64,000 bases of DNA, from the NCBI GenBank assembly GCA_964556425.1, contig CAZKWC010000004.1:27231-91230 (forward strand), given 5' to 3'. Origin of the DNA: JALQUL01 sp964556425 (GTDB lineage Bacteria > Pseudomonadota > Gammaproteobacteria > Burkholderiales > Burkholderiaceae_C). The first letter of the stretch is position 1, and every line of letters starts with the position of its first letter. A model generated the notes under the pieces. It searched no databases. It had not been told where the DNA came from and saw nothing but the letters and a program-made list of their open reading frames with translations. Shown one piece after another: positions 49,880-59,373 of this stretch. A program made the translations under genes and the position numbers.

Positions 49880-50704
49880 ATGACACTCCACATCTCTAAT
49901 GCGCCTCTTAAAATTGCAGTAGCAGGTGCTTCTGGCCGCATGGGTCGCATGTTAATTGAAGCTATTCACAAAGCCCCAGACTGCCAATTAGTAGGGGCCC
50001 TTGATTTAGCGAGCTCACCCTTTATTGGCCATGATGCCACTGGTTTTTTGGGTCATATGAGCGGAGTGTTAATTCAATCCGATGTGGCGATTGGACTTAA
50101 AGATGCAGAGTTTTTAATCGACTTCACTAGGCCAGAAGGCACCTTGCATCATTTACAAGTGTGCCAACAACTAGATGTGAAGTGTGTAATTGGCACTACT
50201 GGTTTTTCTGAAACAGAAAAAAAACTAATCGAACAATACGCAGCCTCTACTGCCATTGTAATGGCCCCTAATATGGGTGTAGGCGTTAACGTCATGCTCA
50301 AGCTGTTGTCTATGGCTGCAAAAGCATTATCAACTGGTTACGATATTGAGGTCATTGAAGCTCATCATCGTCATAAAATAGATGCACCAAGTGGTACTGC
50401 TCTGAAAATGGGTGAGGTACTAGCTGAGGCCTTAGGCCGAGACCTCAAAGAATGTGGTGTTTTCGAGCGCTACGGTGTCACTGGCGAACGCGACCCTTCC
50501 TCTATTGGTTTTGCTACTATTAGGGGTGGTGATATTGTAGGTGACCACACTGTTTTGTTTGCTGGTACGGGCGAACGTATTGAAATTACTCACAAAGCTT
50601 CAAGTCGTGAATCTTACGCTCAAGGAAGTTTAAAAGCTTGTCGATTTTTAAATCAACATCCTAGTGGCTTATTTGATATGTTTGATGTTTTAGAGCTACG
50701 CTAA
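49880..50704 (+). CDS. dapB: DapB, 4-hydroxy-tetrahydrodipicolinate reductase
   Basis: A 274-residue enzyme of lysine and diaminopimelate synthesis. Nucleotide site KIAVAGASGRMGRML; catalytic segment IEAHHRHKIDAPSGTAL with His162/163 and Lys166; substrate loop VGDHTVLFAGTGERIE. Follows bamE by 89 bp in the standard order. Confidence 0.95.
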   Translation: MTLHISNAPLKIAVAGASGRMGRMLIEAIHKAPDCQLVGALDLASSPFIGHDATGFLGHMSGVLIQSDVAIGLKDAEFLIDFTRPEGTLHHLQVCQQLDVKCVIGTTGFSETEKKLIEQYAASTAIVMAPNMGVGVNVMLKLLSMAAKALSTGYDIEVIEAHHRHKIDAPSGTALKMGEVLAEALGRDLKECGVFERYGVTGERDPSSIGFATIRGGDIVGDHTVLFAGTGERIEITHKASSRESYAQGSLKACRFLNQHPSGLFDMFDVLELR

Positions 50705-50822
50705 TTTATTTTTGAGTTAAAACCATTTACTCATTGATTGAAAGCTAGTTTCTTTTTTTCACCAAATTTGTAATAATGGTGAATTCATTTTTTAATGCCA
50801 ATTTGTTTTAACTTTCATTCCT

Positions 50823-51458
50823 ATGAACCACTTTATTGAAAATGCTGACTTTGTTAGTATCACAGTTGCTTTAGTTTTATTACTAATGTCAATTACTTCT
50901 TGGGTGGTTATTATTGTTAAATCTTGGTTATTAATACAAGCCAAAAAACAAATCCCTCAGGCAATCGCTGCTTTTTGGCAAGCGCCTCACCTAGAATCAG
51001 CTTGTCAGGCAAGTGCTGCCTTTGACAAAAAAGGCTTTTTAAATCCTTTACTTGACACAGTAAAAAATACCGCCCCCGATCGTCTTAGCCTTGAACTACC
51101 TATAGCAGCAAGAGTCACCCGAGTTTTACGTGATAGTTTGCAATCCTGTTTAAAACCTTTTGAGTGGGGTCAAGTGGCATTGGCAACTGTAGGCTCTATT
51201 TCACCATTTGTTGGCTTATTGGGTACGGTCTGGGGTATTTATCACGCTTTAGTTGGCATGGCAGGTGTGGGCTCTTTAACCCTTGACCAAGTATCTGGCC
51301 CAGTGGGTGAAGCACTCATTATGACTGCGGCGGGTTTGGCAGTAGCACTGCCAGCGGTACTGGCCTATAATATTTTTGGTAGGCAAATTGGTCAAATTTC
51401 TGAGGCACTACAAGGTTTTACATACGACTTACGTTCTTTCCTTGAAAAAAATATTTAA
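50823..51458 (+). CDS. exbB: ExbB/TolQ-type proton channel subunit
   Basis: A 211-residue MotA/TolQ/ExbB protein with three membrane helices: near residues 12-38, then two in the C-terminal half around VGSISPFVGLLGTVWGIYHAL and EALIMTAAGLAVALPAVLAY. With ExbD it uses the proton gradient to energise outer-membrane transport or integrity. No tonB or tolR/tolB gene is adjacent; whether it serves TonB or a Tol-like partner is open. Confidence 0.88.
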   Translation: MNHFIENADFVSITVALVLLLMSITSWVVIIVKSWLLIQAKKQIPQAIAAFWQAPHLESACQASAAFDKKGFLNPLLDTVKNTAPDRLSLELPIAARVTRVLRDSLQSCLKPFEWGQVALATVGSISPFVGLLGTVWGIYHALVGMAGVGSLTLDQVSGPVGEALIMTAAGLAVALPAVLAYNIFGRQIGQISEALQGFTYDLRSFLEKNI

Positions 51459-51499
51459 CCACTCTGTTATTTACTCATTAACCTTCAATTAATTTATTT

Positions 51500-51943
51500 A
51501 TGAGCTTCGGTCAGTTTCCAAGCCAATCGGGTAAAACACCCTTTAATGATATTAATGTCACACCTTTAGTAGATGTGATGTTAGTGCTGGTGGTTATCTT
51601 AATTGTGACTGCCCCGTTAATGGCGAGCCGGCTCAAAATGGACCTCCCAAAAGTAGAAACAAGCAAAGCTATTCCTGCCTTCGAGCCTTTAAAAGTGGCT
51701 ATTCAAGCCAGTGGTATTGTTTATCTCAACGACCAACCCATTGGCCTTACCGCCCTTGAAACCAAGTTTAATGAAGCTTATTTAAAAAATGCTCAAACTG
51801 AAGTGCAAATCGCTGCCGATCAAACTGTGCCATATGGCAAAGTAGCAGAACTATTGGCTCTAGCGCAAAAAACCAAACTAAGCCGAATTGGTTTTGTGAC
51901 TCAATCTATCACAAGCCCGCTTAAACTGCCTGCGAAACCATAA
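51500..51943 (+). CDS. exbD: ExbD/TolR-type biopolymer transport protein
   Basis: A 147-residue single-helix protein (about 20-40, VTPLVDVMLVLVVILIVTAPLM) with the conserved proton-carrying Asp25 and a periplasmic domain. Partner of the preceding ExbB (41 bp upstream). The pair lies between dapB and leuS, as in other Burkholderiales. Confidence 0.88.
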   Translation: MSFGQFPSQSGKTPFNDINVTPLVDVMLVLVVILIVTAPLMASRLKMDLPKVETSKAIPAFEPLKVAIQASGIVYLNDQPIGLTALETKFNEAYLKNAQTEVQIAADQTVPYGKVAELLALAQKTKLSRIGFVTQSITSPLKLPAKP

Positions 51944-52037
51944 AATTAGCTTAAAACTAGAACTTTTTTTCGATCTAGTTAAAAGCCTCTTAAAATCAAC
52001 CTATCAAGCGGCGCCCTGACCGCATCTTTAATTCGTC

Positions 52038-54698
52038 ATGCAAGAAAATTACCAACACACCGAAATCGAGCGCGCAGCGCAACAATACTGGAACTCTAAA
52101 GACGCTTACCGCGTGACCGAAGACACCAGTCGTGAAAAATTTTACGCTTGTTCTATGTTGCCTTACCCAAGCGGTAAATTACATATGGGTCATGTACGTA
52201 ACTACACCATTAACGACATGTTAACTCGTAGTTTACGCATGAAGGGTTATAACGTGCTCATGCCTATGGGCTGGGATGCCTTTGGTTTACCAGCCGAAAA
52301 TGCAGCGATTAAAAATGGCGTACCTCCAGCTAAATGGACTTACGACAACATCGCCTACATGAAAAAACAAATGCAAGCCATGGGCCTTGCTATTGACTGG
52401 AGCCGTGAAGTGGCTACCTGCGACCCCACTTATTACAAGTGGAATCAATGGTTGTTCTTAAAAATGCTTGAAAAAGGCGTGGCTTATCGTAAAACGCAGG
52501 TAGTGAATTGGGACCCAGTCGATCAAACCGTTTTGGCCAATGAACAAGTCATTGATGGCAAAGGTTGGCGTACGGGTGCGGTAGTCGAAAAGCGTGAAAT
52601 TCCAGGTTATTACCTCAAAATCACTGATTACGCAGAAGAATTATTAGGCCATGTGCAAGATCAATTGCCAGGTTGGCCAGAGCGCGTTCGCCTCATGCAA
52701 GAAAACTGGATTGGTAAAAGCGAAGGGGTACGTTTTGCTTTTTCACACGACATTAAGAGCAGCAATGGTGAGTTAATTGACCAAGGCAAAATGTATGTGT
52801 TTACCACTCGCCCCGACACTATTATGGGCGTTACCTTCTGTGCAGTAGCCCCCGAGCATCCAATTGCTACAGCTGCAGCACAAAACAATCCAGAATTAGT
52901 GGCCTTTATTCAAGAATGCCAAAAAGGCGGCACCACCGAAGCCGAAATGGCAGTCAAAGAAAAAGTCGGTATGTTTACTGGCCTTTCTGTTACCCACCCT
53001 ATTACTGGCTTGGCTATTCCAGTTTGGATTGGTAATTATGTCTTGATGTCTTACGGCGATGGTGCTGTTATGGGTGTACCTGCTCACGATGCCCGTGATT
53101 GGGAATTTGCCACCAAATACCAAATTGAGCGTAAACAGGTAGTGGGGGTTAAAGATAATAAAGGCCAAGATTTGGTCTTTAACGACCAACAATGGCAAGA
53201 CTGGTATGCTGAAAAAGGCAATGGTTTTGCGGTTAATTCTGGTGTTTATGACGGCCTTGCTTTTAAAGAGTGTTTTGAAGCCGTCGCCAAAACCTTGCAA
53301 GACCAACAAATTGGCGAGAAAAAAACCACTTGGCGTTTGCGTGACTGGGGTGTGAGTCGCCAACGTTATTGGGGTACACCTATTCCAATTATTCATTGCG
53401 AAGAGCATGGTGCAGTTCCTGTGCCCGAAAAAGATTTGCCAGTGGTATTGCCACAAGATTTGGTCCCTGATGGTGCGGCTAACCCGCTCATCAAGTCAGA
53501 AGCTTTTCATCATGGCGTTACCTGCCCAATTTGTGGCAAAGCAGCTCGCCGTGAGACAGACACCATGGATACCTTTGTCGATTCATCTTGGTATTTCATG
53601 CGTTATTGTGACCCCCACAACAACGATGCAATGGTAGCCGATGGTGCCAACTATTGGATGCCAATGGATCAATACATTGGTGGTATTGAACATGCTATTT
53701 TGCATTTGTTATATGCCCGTTTCTGGACTAAGGTCATGCGTGACCTTGACCTTATTAAAGTAGATGAGCCGTTTTCTAAATTACTCACTCAAGGCATGGT
53801 GCTTAACCATATCTATTCACGTAAAACAGACAAAGGTGCGATCGAATATTTCTGGCCTCACGAAGTAGAAAATATTCAAGATGAAGCCGGTAAAGTGGTG
53901 GGTGCTAAACGATTGGTAGATGGCTCTTTAGTCGATTACCAAGGCGTTGGTACCATGAGTAAAAGCAAAAATAATGGTGTTGACCCCCAAGACCTCATTG
54001 AAAAATATGGTGCCGATACCGCAAGGCTTTACACCATGTTTACCGCCCCTCCCGAAGCTACCCTTGAATGGAATGATGCTGCAGTAGAAGGCTCTTATCG
54101 CTTTTTACGCCGTATTTGGGTGTTTGCAGCGCAAAGGCAAGAAGTATTAAGTCGTGGCTTACAACTTACAGTGGCGGATCAAAATTTAAGCAAAGCAGCC
54201 AAAACCCTTCGTTTAGAGATGCATAATTTGTTACGTCAAGTCGATTACGATTTCCAACGTATGCAATACAACACGGTGGTGTCTGGCACCATGAAAATGC
54301 TTAATACCCTCGAATCCTTTAATTCAGATGGTAGCGTAGGCGATGAAGCCAGCTTGGCGGAGGGTGTGAGTATTTTAATTCGCTGTGTTTATCCTGTAGC
54401 TCCACATTTGGCGCATACTTTATGGCAAGAAGTTGGCTATAGTGCATTGCATGGTGATATATTAGACACTGCATGGCCTAAAGTGGATGAGTCTGCTTTA
54501 GTTCGAGATGAGCTCGAACTCATGCTTCAAGTCAATGGCAAATTAAGAGGTTCCATTTTAGTACCTAGCACTATGCCAAAAGACGAAATCGAAAAGGTGG
54601 CAGTTGCCTCGGAAGCAGTGCAAAAATTGCTTTCTGGCGCTTCTGTTAAAAAAGTAATTGTCGTCCCTGGACGCTTGGTCAATGTGGTAATAGCATGA
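52038..54698 (+). CDS. leuS: LeuS, leucyl-tRNA synthetase
   Basis: An 886-residue class I synthetase. HIGH-type motif HMGH at residues 49-52, MSKSK motif near 640, a large CP1 editing insertion between them (with TTRPDTIMGVTF and VPAHDARDWEFA), and the C-terminal tRNA-binding part. Full length. Its stop overlaps the lptE start by 4 bp (ATGA). Confidence 0.97.
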   Translation: MQENYQHTEIERAAQQYWNSKDAYRVTEDTSREKFYACSMLPYPSGKLHMGHVRNYTINDMLTRSLRMKGYNVLMPMGWDAFGLPAENAAIKNGVPPAKWTYDNIAYMKKQMQAMGLAIDWSREVATCDPTYYKWNQWLFLKMLEKGVAYRKTQVVNWDPVDQTVLANEQVIDGKGWRTGAVVEKREIPGYYLKITDYAEELLGHVQDQLPGWPERVRLMQENWIGKSEGVRFAFSHDIKSSNGELIDQGKMYVFTTRPDTIMGVTFCAVAPEHPIATAAAQNNPELVAFIQECQKGGTTEAEMAVKEKVGMFTGLSVTHPITGLAIPVWIGNYVLMSYGDGAVMGVPAHDARDWEFATKYQIERKQVVGVKDNKGQDLVFNDQQWQDWYAEKGNGFAVNSGVYDGLAFKECFEAVAKTLQDQQIGEKKTTWRLRDWGVSRQRYWGTPIPIIHCEEHGAVPVPEKDLPVVLPQDLVPDGAANPLIKSEAFHHGVTCPICGKAARRETDTMDTFVDSSWYFMRYCDPHNNDAMVADGANYWMPMDQYIGGIEHAILHLLYARFWTKVMRDLDLIKVDEPFSKLLTQGMVLNHIYSRKTDKGAIEYFWPHEVENIQDEAGKVVGAKRLVDGSLVDYQGVGTMSKSKNNGVDPQDLIEKYGADTARLYTMFTAPPEATLEWNDAAVEGSYRFLRRIWVFAAQRQEVLSRGLQLTVADQNLSKAAKTLRLEMHNLLRQVDYDFQRMQYNTVVSGTMKMLNTLESFNSDGSVGDEASLAEGVSILIRCVYPVAPHLAHTLWQEVGYSALHGDILDTAWPKVDESALVRDELELMLQVNGKLRGSILVPSTMPKDEIEKVAVASEAVQKLLSGASVKKVIVVPGRLVNVVIA

Positions 54699-55222
54699 AA
54701 AGACGTAGTTTTTCTTTAATGGCACTTGCCTTAGGTAGTTTAGCAGTCAGCTCTTGTGGCTTTAAACTACGGGGTTCTTTTGATTTTGCATTTAAAAGTC
54801 TTTTAATATTGTCCGAACAAGGTTCAGTTGTATCGCGCAACTTAAAAGCAAACCTTGAGGCGGACAATAAGGTAAGGATTTTGGTCAATCAGCCCTTTGT
54901 AGAAGGCTCTAGTAACAATGAGGCAGTTTTGTCTATTGCTTCAGAACGTCGTGAAAAATCCATCACGGCCTTAAACTCATCTGGTCAAATCAGCGAATTC
55001 CAATTGCGTTTTAGAGTGGTTTATGATGTGAAAAATGCCGCTGGTAAAATCGTAGTTCCTGAAACTCAAATTGTTGCCCAGCGTGATTTTAGTTACAGCG
55101 AAACACAAGCACTGGGTAAACAAGACGAAGAAGCCTTACTTTACCGCGACCTTGAGGAAGATGTGGTGCAACAATTATTGCGCAGACTCTCTTCTATTAA
55201 ATCCCTCAACTCAGCGGTTTAA
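54695..55222 (+). CDS. lptE: LptE, LPS-assembly lipoprotein
   Basis: A 175-residue lipoprotein with lipid Cys21 (LAVSSCGFKLRGS). LptE plugs the LptD barrel that inserts LPS in the outer membrane. The GFKLRG motif after the Cys is family-typical. Start overlaps the leuS stop (ATGA), a standard arrangement; followed by a terminator. Confidence 0.92.
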   Translation: MKRRSFSLMALALGSLAVSSCGFKLRGSFDFAFKSLLILSEQGSVVSRNLKANLEADNKVRILVNQPFVEGSSNNEAVLSIASERREKSITALNSSGQISEFQLRFRVVYDVKNAAGKIVVPETQIVAQRDFSYSETQALGKQDEEALLYRDLEEDVVQQLLRRLSSIKSLNSAV

Positions 55223-55233
55223 TCATCATATAC

Positions 55234-55258
55234 AGGGGCGCAAGCCCCTATTTTTATT
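55234..55258 (+). terminator. Terminator between lptE and holA
   Basis: 6-bp G+C-rich stem AGGGGC/GCCCCT with a GCAA tetraloop, then ATTTTTATTG. holA must have its own promoter or use read-through. Confidence 0.82.
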
Positions 55259-55355
55259 GTCTCAAGCTATTTTGTTGAATTAGCTTTGACCTCACTCATT
55301 ACCGCCTTTATTCAGTTTCCAATTGAATATTGGTTTTTAAATTTTTCTTTACATT

Positions 55356-56393
55356 ATGCAGTTGTCTTTATCCCAATGGACAGTTCATCTTCAAAAGCCA
55401 CTTGCACCTCTTTATGTCATTACTGGTGACGAAATTCTTTTAGTGCAAGAAGCCTTAGATGAACTAAGGCAAGCAGCACGCCAAAAAGACTATGCAGAGC
55501 GTCATTCATTTACTGCTTTAGGTGCACATTTTGATTGGTCACCTGTTTTACAGGCAGCGGGTTCATTAAGTTTATTTGCAGATAAACAAATAGTAGAAAT
55601 CCATATCCCAAGCGGTAAACCAGGCAAAGATGGCTCGGCTCATTTACAAAATATAGCGCATTTAGCTTTTGGACAAGACAGCACCTTATTTATTGTCGTA
55701 CTGCCTAGTCTTGACCGAACCAGTCAACAATCGAGTTGGTTTTCTGCACTTGAGCAAACTGGAGTAGTTTTAACCGTACAAAATATTGAAGCAGCTCAAA
55801 TGGGAAAGTGGATCATCGACCGACTTGCCGTCAATCAACAACAACTACCCCAGGGTGATGAAGGTAAACAAGCCCTGCAATTACTCACTCAAAGAGTAGA
55901 AGGTAATTTATTAGCGGCCTACCAAGAAGTACAAAAACTCAGTTTACTCTATCCAAAAGGGATTATTAACCTTGAAAACCTAGAGCGCGCCGTCACCGAC
56001 GTAGCTCGCTATGATGTATTCAAATTAGGTCAATCCGTTTGGTCAGGACAGCTCGAAAAAGCACATAGAATGTTAGAAGGTTTACATTCAGAAGGTGTAG
56101 CGGCGGTCTTAGTGCACTATACTTTAAGCGAAGACTTAAGAGCTTTATATCGTGTTCAACTAGGTGTGCAAAAAGGGAAAGCTTTGCCTGTTGTATTAAA
56201 AGAAGAGCGCATTTGGGGTCCCAAAGAACGCCTATTTCAACAAGCAATTCCCAAATGGAGCCTTGAACAACTACGGCATAGCTTACAAGCCGCCCATATT
56301 TTAGATGGCATTATCAAAGGACTTCCTCACCCCGAGTGGCCAGTTGACCCTTGGTCCGCTTTATTGCACTGGGTGAGAAGTCTTGCCAAATAA
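55356..56393 (+). CDS. holA: HolA, DNA polymerase III delta subunit
   Basis: 345 residues; the clamp-loader subunit that opens the beta clamp. Family marks: PLYVITGDEILLVQEALDEL near the N-terminus, ERAVTDVARYDVFKL, and the C-terminal alpha-helical collar with LHYTL-like segment VLVHYTLSEDLRALY. Order leuS-lptE-holA-proA is the usual one. Confidence 0.92.
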   Translation: MQLSLSQWTVHLQKPLAPLYVITGDEILLVQEALDELRQAARQKDYAERHSFTALGAHFDWSPVLQAAGSLSLFADKQIVEIHIPSGKPGKDGSAHLQNIAHLAFGQDSTLFIVVLPSLDRTSQQSSWFSALEQTGVVLTVQNIEAAQMGKWIIDRLAVNQQQLPQGDEGKQALQLLTQRVEGNLLAAYQEVQKLSLLYPKGIINLENLERAVTDVARYDVFKLGQSVWSGQLEKAHRMLEGLHSEGVAAVLVHYTLSEDLRALYRVQLGVQKGKALPVVLKEERIWGPKERLFQQAIPKWSLEQLRHSLQAAHILDGIIKGLPHPEWPVDPWSALLHWVRSLAK

Positions 56394-56432
56394 TGTATTT
56401 CGTTTTTTGATTAATCTTTTTACGTATTACCC

Positions 56433-57713
56433 ATGACTACTTCTGCAGTTGCCGAATTAATGACCCAAATGGGTCAACAAGCACGTCAGGCTTCGGCTTT
56501 AATGGCCAAATCCTCTGCTAACCTGCGCTCACAAGCCCTACTCCGCTTAGCTCACCTGCTGCGCGAAAACTTAGGCTCCTTAAGCAATGAAAACAACAAA
56601 GATTTAGCTAAAGCACAAGCGGCAGGTTTAACTGGCCCTATGTTAGATCGCTTAAAGTTAAGCGCCAGCGCCCTTGAAACCGTAGCTCAAGGTTGTGAGC
56701 AACTCGCTCACATGCCCGATATTATTGGTGAAATTAAAGGCATGCGCCAAGTCCCCAGTGGTATTAGAGTAGGTCAAATGCGTGTGCCCATTGGTGTGTT
56801 TGGCATGATTTACGAGTCACGTCCTAATGTGACCATAGAGGCGGCTAGTCTGTCCATTAAAAGTGCCAATGCTTGTATATTAAGAGGCGGCTCTGAAGCC
56901 ATTCACTCCAATCAAGCCCTTGCCTTATTGGTGCAACAAGCCTTAAAAGATGTGGGCTTACCTAGCAACGCCGTCCAACTGATTCCTACCACCGATAGAG
57001 CAGCTGTTGGTGCACTCATTACCATGCCTCAATTTGTCGATGTGATTATTCCTAGGGGTGGCAAAGGTTTAATAGAGCGTATTAGCGCAGAAGCTAAAGT
57101 GCCAGTAATTAAGCACTTAGATGGAAACTGCCACGTGTATGTCGATGACACCGCCGATTTAACCATGGCAGTGAAAGTAGTCGATAACGCAAAAACTCAA
57201 AAATATAGCCCTTGTAATGCCACCGAAAGTCTATTGGTGAACCAAAGCGTAGCAGCCCAATTTTTACCTCTTATTGGCAAAATATTCATGGCCAAAGAAG
57301 TCGAAATGAGAGTCTGTCCAAAAGCCAAGGCGGTGTTGTCACAAATTCCTTATATCAAACTCATCAATGCCCAAGAACAAGATTGGTTTGAAGAATATCT
57401 AGCACCCATTATTAGTATTAAAGTGGTGCAAAGTTTAGACGAGGCTATTCATCACATCAACCATTATTCGAGTCATCACACCGATGCCATCATTACGCAA
57501 AACCACAGTCATGCACAACGCTTCTTAACAGAGGTCGATTCGGCTAGCGTGATGGTCAATACCAGCACTCGCTTTGCTGATGGTTTTGAATATGGTCTTG
57601 GTGCCGAAATCGGTATTAGCACCGATAAATTCCATGCCCGTGGCCCTGTGGGTATAGAGGGACTCACCTCATTAAAATACATCGTCATGGGACAAGGCGA
57701 AATCCGAACTTAA
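56433..57713 (+). CDS. proA: ProA, glutamate-5-semialdehyde dehydrogenase
   Basis: A 426-residue gamma-glutamyl phosphate reductase of proline synthesis. Catalytic Cys261 in KYSPCNATESLLVN; GVFGMIYESRPNVTIEAA and GLGAEIGISTDKFHARGPVG are family signatures. Starts 39 bp after holA. Confidence 0.95.
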   Translation: MTTSAVAELMTQMGQQARQASALMAKSSANLRSQALLRLAHLLRENLGSLSNENNKDLAKAQAAGLTGPMLDRLKLSASALETVAQGCEQLAHMPDIIGEIKGMRQVPSGIRVGQMRVPIGVFGMIYESRPNVTIEAASLSIKSANACILRGGSEAIHSNQALALLVQQALKDVGLPSNAVQLIPTTDRAAVGALITMPQFVDVIIPRGGKGLIERISAEAKVPVIKHLDGNCHVYVDDTADLTMAVKVVDNAKTQKYSPCNATESLLVNQSVAAQFLPLIGKIFMAKEVEMRVCPKAKAVLSQIPYIKLINAQEQDWFEEYLAPIISIKVVQSLDEAIHHINHYSSHHTDAIITQNHSHAQRFLTEVDSASVMVNTSTRFADGFEYGLGAEIGISTDKFHARGPVGIEGLTSLKYIVMGQGEIRT

Positions 57714-57780
57714 GTGCTCAAATTTGATCTTGCCATAGCAAAGTCAATACCAGCCTTAAGACCATTTTTTTTTGAATTCA

Positions 57781-57803
57781 CGCCTTGTCTTTAAGATAAG
57801 GCG
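57781..57803 (+). promoter_or_regulatory. Hairpin just before gshA
   Basis: CGCCTTGTCT pairs with AGATAAGGCG (one G-U), tight loop, ending 20 nt before the gshA ATG. No U-run follows. May terminate proA read-through weakly or modulate gshA translation. Confidence 0.5.
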
Positions 57804-57823
57804 ACTCAACCAGACTCATTCTT

Positions 57824-59107
57824 ATGGTTCCTCATCTTGTTACTGCCTTAAGTGGGCCAATTGACGACCTTGAACAGCGTGTTCTAGATTCTATGCCAGC
57901 CATTGAGCGTTGGTTTAGATTGGAATGGATGGAGCACACTCCGCCCTTCTATAGCGCGGTTGACATTCGCAACTCTGGTTTTAAATTGTCTCCAGTGGAT
58001 CTTGATTTTTTTCCGGGGGCTTGGTCATGCCTAGCGCCTGACATGATGCCTTTAGCAGTACAAAGTGCGATGGCTGCCATCGAGAAAATTTGCCCTGAAG
58101 CTCGTAATTTGTTATTGATTCCTGACCATCGTTTAAATAATTCATTTTATTTAAATGGCCTTGATCAACTCATGCGAATTTTTAATATGGCCGGATTGAA
58201 TATCAAATTGGGTTCAATTGACCCTGCCATTGAAAAAATTCAGCACTTTACCCTGCAAAATGGCAGGCAACTCACCATTGAACCGGTACAAAGAACCAAG
58301 CACCGTTTATTACTCAAAGACTTCGATCCTTGCACTATTTTATTGAATCACGACTTAAGTCACGGTATTCCAGGTATTTTAGAAGATTTGCACGAGCAAT
58401 ACCTATTGCCTCCTTTACATGCTAGCTGGGCCTTAAGACGCCGTAACAAGCACTATGAAGCGTACGATGAGTTAAGCAAACGTTTAGCCAAATTACTCAA
58501 TATTGACCCATGGTTAATTAATCCCCTGTACAGTTTTTGTGGGGAACTCGATTTAAGTAAAAATACCGACTGCGACACCCTAGAAGGTCATGTCGATGCC
58601 CTATTGCAAAAAATTCGCCGTAAATACCGTGAATACAGCATAGATGACAAACCATTTATTGTAGTCAAGGCAAATCAAGGCCCCGAGGCAAGAGGCTTTT
58701 TAACCCTTAGAGACACTAAAGATTTAAAAAATCTACATTTAATTCCCAATAGCAATCAAGCCACTCCATTTAAAGGGGAGCTGATTTTGCAAGAAGGCAT
58801 ACGTACCCACGAGCGAATTAACGATGTGGTGGCTGAACCTGTCGTACATATGATTGACCGATATGTAGTGGGCGGCTACTACCGTGTTCATGCACAGCTG
58901 CGAGACGATGAGGGCCTAGCCGCACCAGGCTCACATTTTGTACCACTGGCTTTTGCACCCCAAGCTCACTTACCACGCTTAGGTGAGGCTCCTGGTGAAC
59001 ACTCCCCTAATCGATTTTATATGTATGGGGTAATAGCACGCTTAGCTATGCTAGCAGGTAGCTATGAACTTGAAGACTCTGACCCACAAGGGGAAGATTT
59101 TGAATAA
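57824..59107 (+). CDS. gshA: Glutamate-cysteine ligase, betaproteobacterial ATP-grasp type
   Basis: 427 residues; makes gamma-glutamylcysteine, the first step of glutathione synthesis. It is unlike E. coli GshA and belongs to the separate family of proteobacterial GshA proteins (TIGR02049 type), with FFPGAWSCLAPDMMPLAVQ, DHRLNNSFYLNGLDQL, VVKANQGPEARGFL and GGYYRVHAQLRDDEGLAAPG, the last two fitting an ATP-grasp-like site. gshB lies two genes downstream with kup between. No Shine-Dalgarno is obvious; a hairpin ends 20 nt before the ATG. Confidence 0.88.
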   Translation: MVPHLVTALSGPIDDLEQRVLDSMPAIERWFRLEWMEHTPPFYSAVDIRNSGFKLSPVDLDFFPGAWSCLAPDMMPLAVQSAMAAIEKICPEARNLLLIPDHRLNNSFYLNGLDQLMRIFNMAGLNIKLGSIDPAIEKIQHFTLQNGRQLTIEPVQRTKHRLLLKDFDPCTILLNHDLSHGIPGILEDLHEQYLLPPLHASWALRRRNKHYEAYDELSKRLAKLLNIDPWLINPLYSFCGELDLSKNTDCDTLEGHVDALLQKIRRKYREYSIDDKPFIVVKANQGPEARGFLTLRDTKDLKNLHLIPNSNQATPFKGELILQEGIRTHERINDVVAEPVVHMIDRYVVGGYYRVHAQLRDDEGLAAPGSHFVPLAFAPQAHLPRLGEAPGEHSPNRFYMYGVIARLAMLAGSYELEDSDPQGEDFE

Positions 59108-59373
59108 AACAATTTTCTTGCTTTATAAGGGTTTATTGCTCTTAATATTGTAAAATTTAATAGTTGTTGCACTGCAACATATTTAGTTTAAGCAAATATA
59201 TTTTGCAATACCTATACAAGCTAGGCATTGCGGGTGCACAATTTAACTCTGTTTAATAACTGCGCCTCAATTGATTAACCCAATATGCCTTATTTTTTGT
59301 TTCAATAATTCGATTTCACCCATTTAATTTTGAAATAAAATTTTTACTTAGTTAATCACTTTACGCTACACAC

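Noticed and set aside
51955..51980. Stem AACTAGA/TCTAGTT between exbD and leuS as a terminator
   Set aside because: Short A+T-rich stem with its T-run in the loop, not after the stem.
59180..59200. Palindrome TTGTTGCACTGCAACA upstream of kup as a regulator site
   Set aside because: Short hairpin-like sequence with no matching second copy or known regulator in view; too weak to call.
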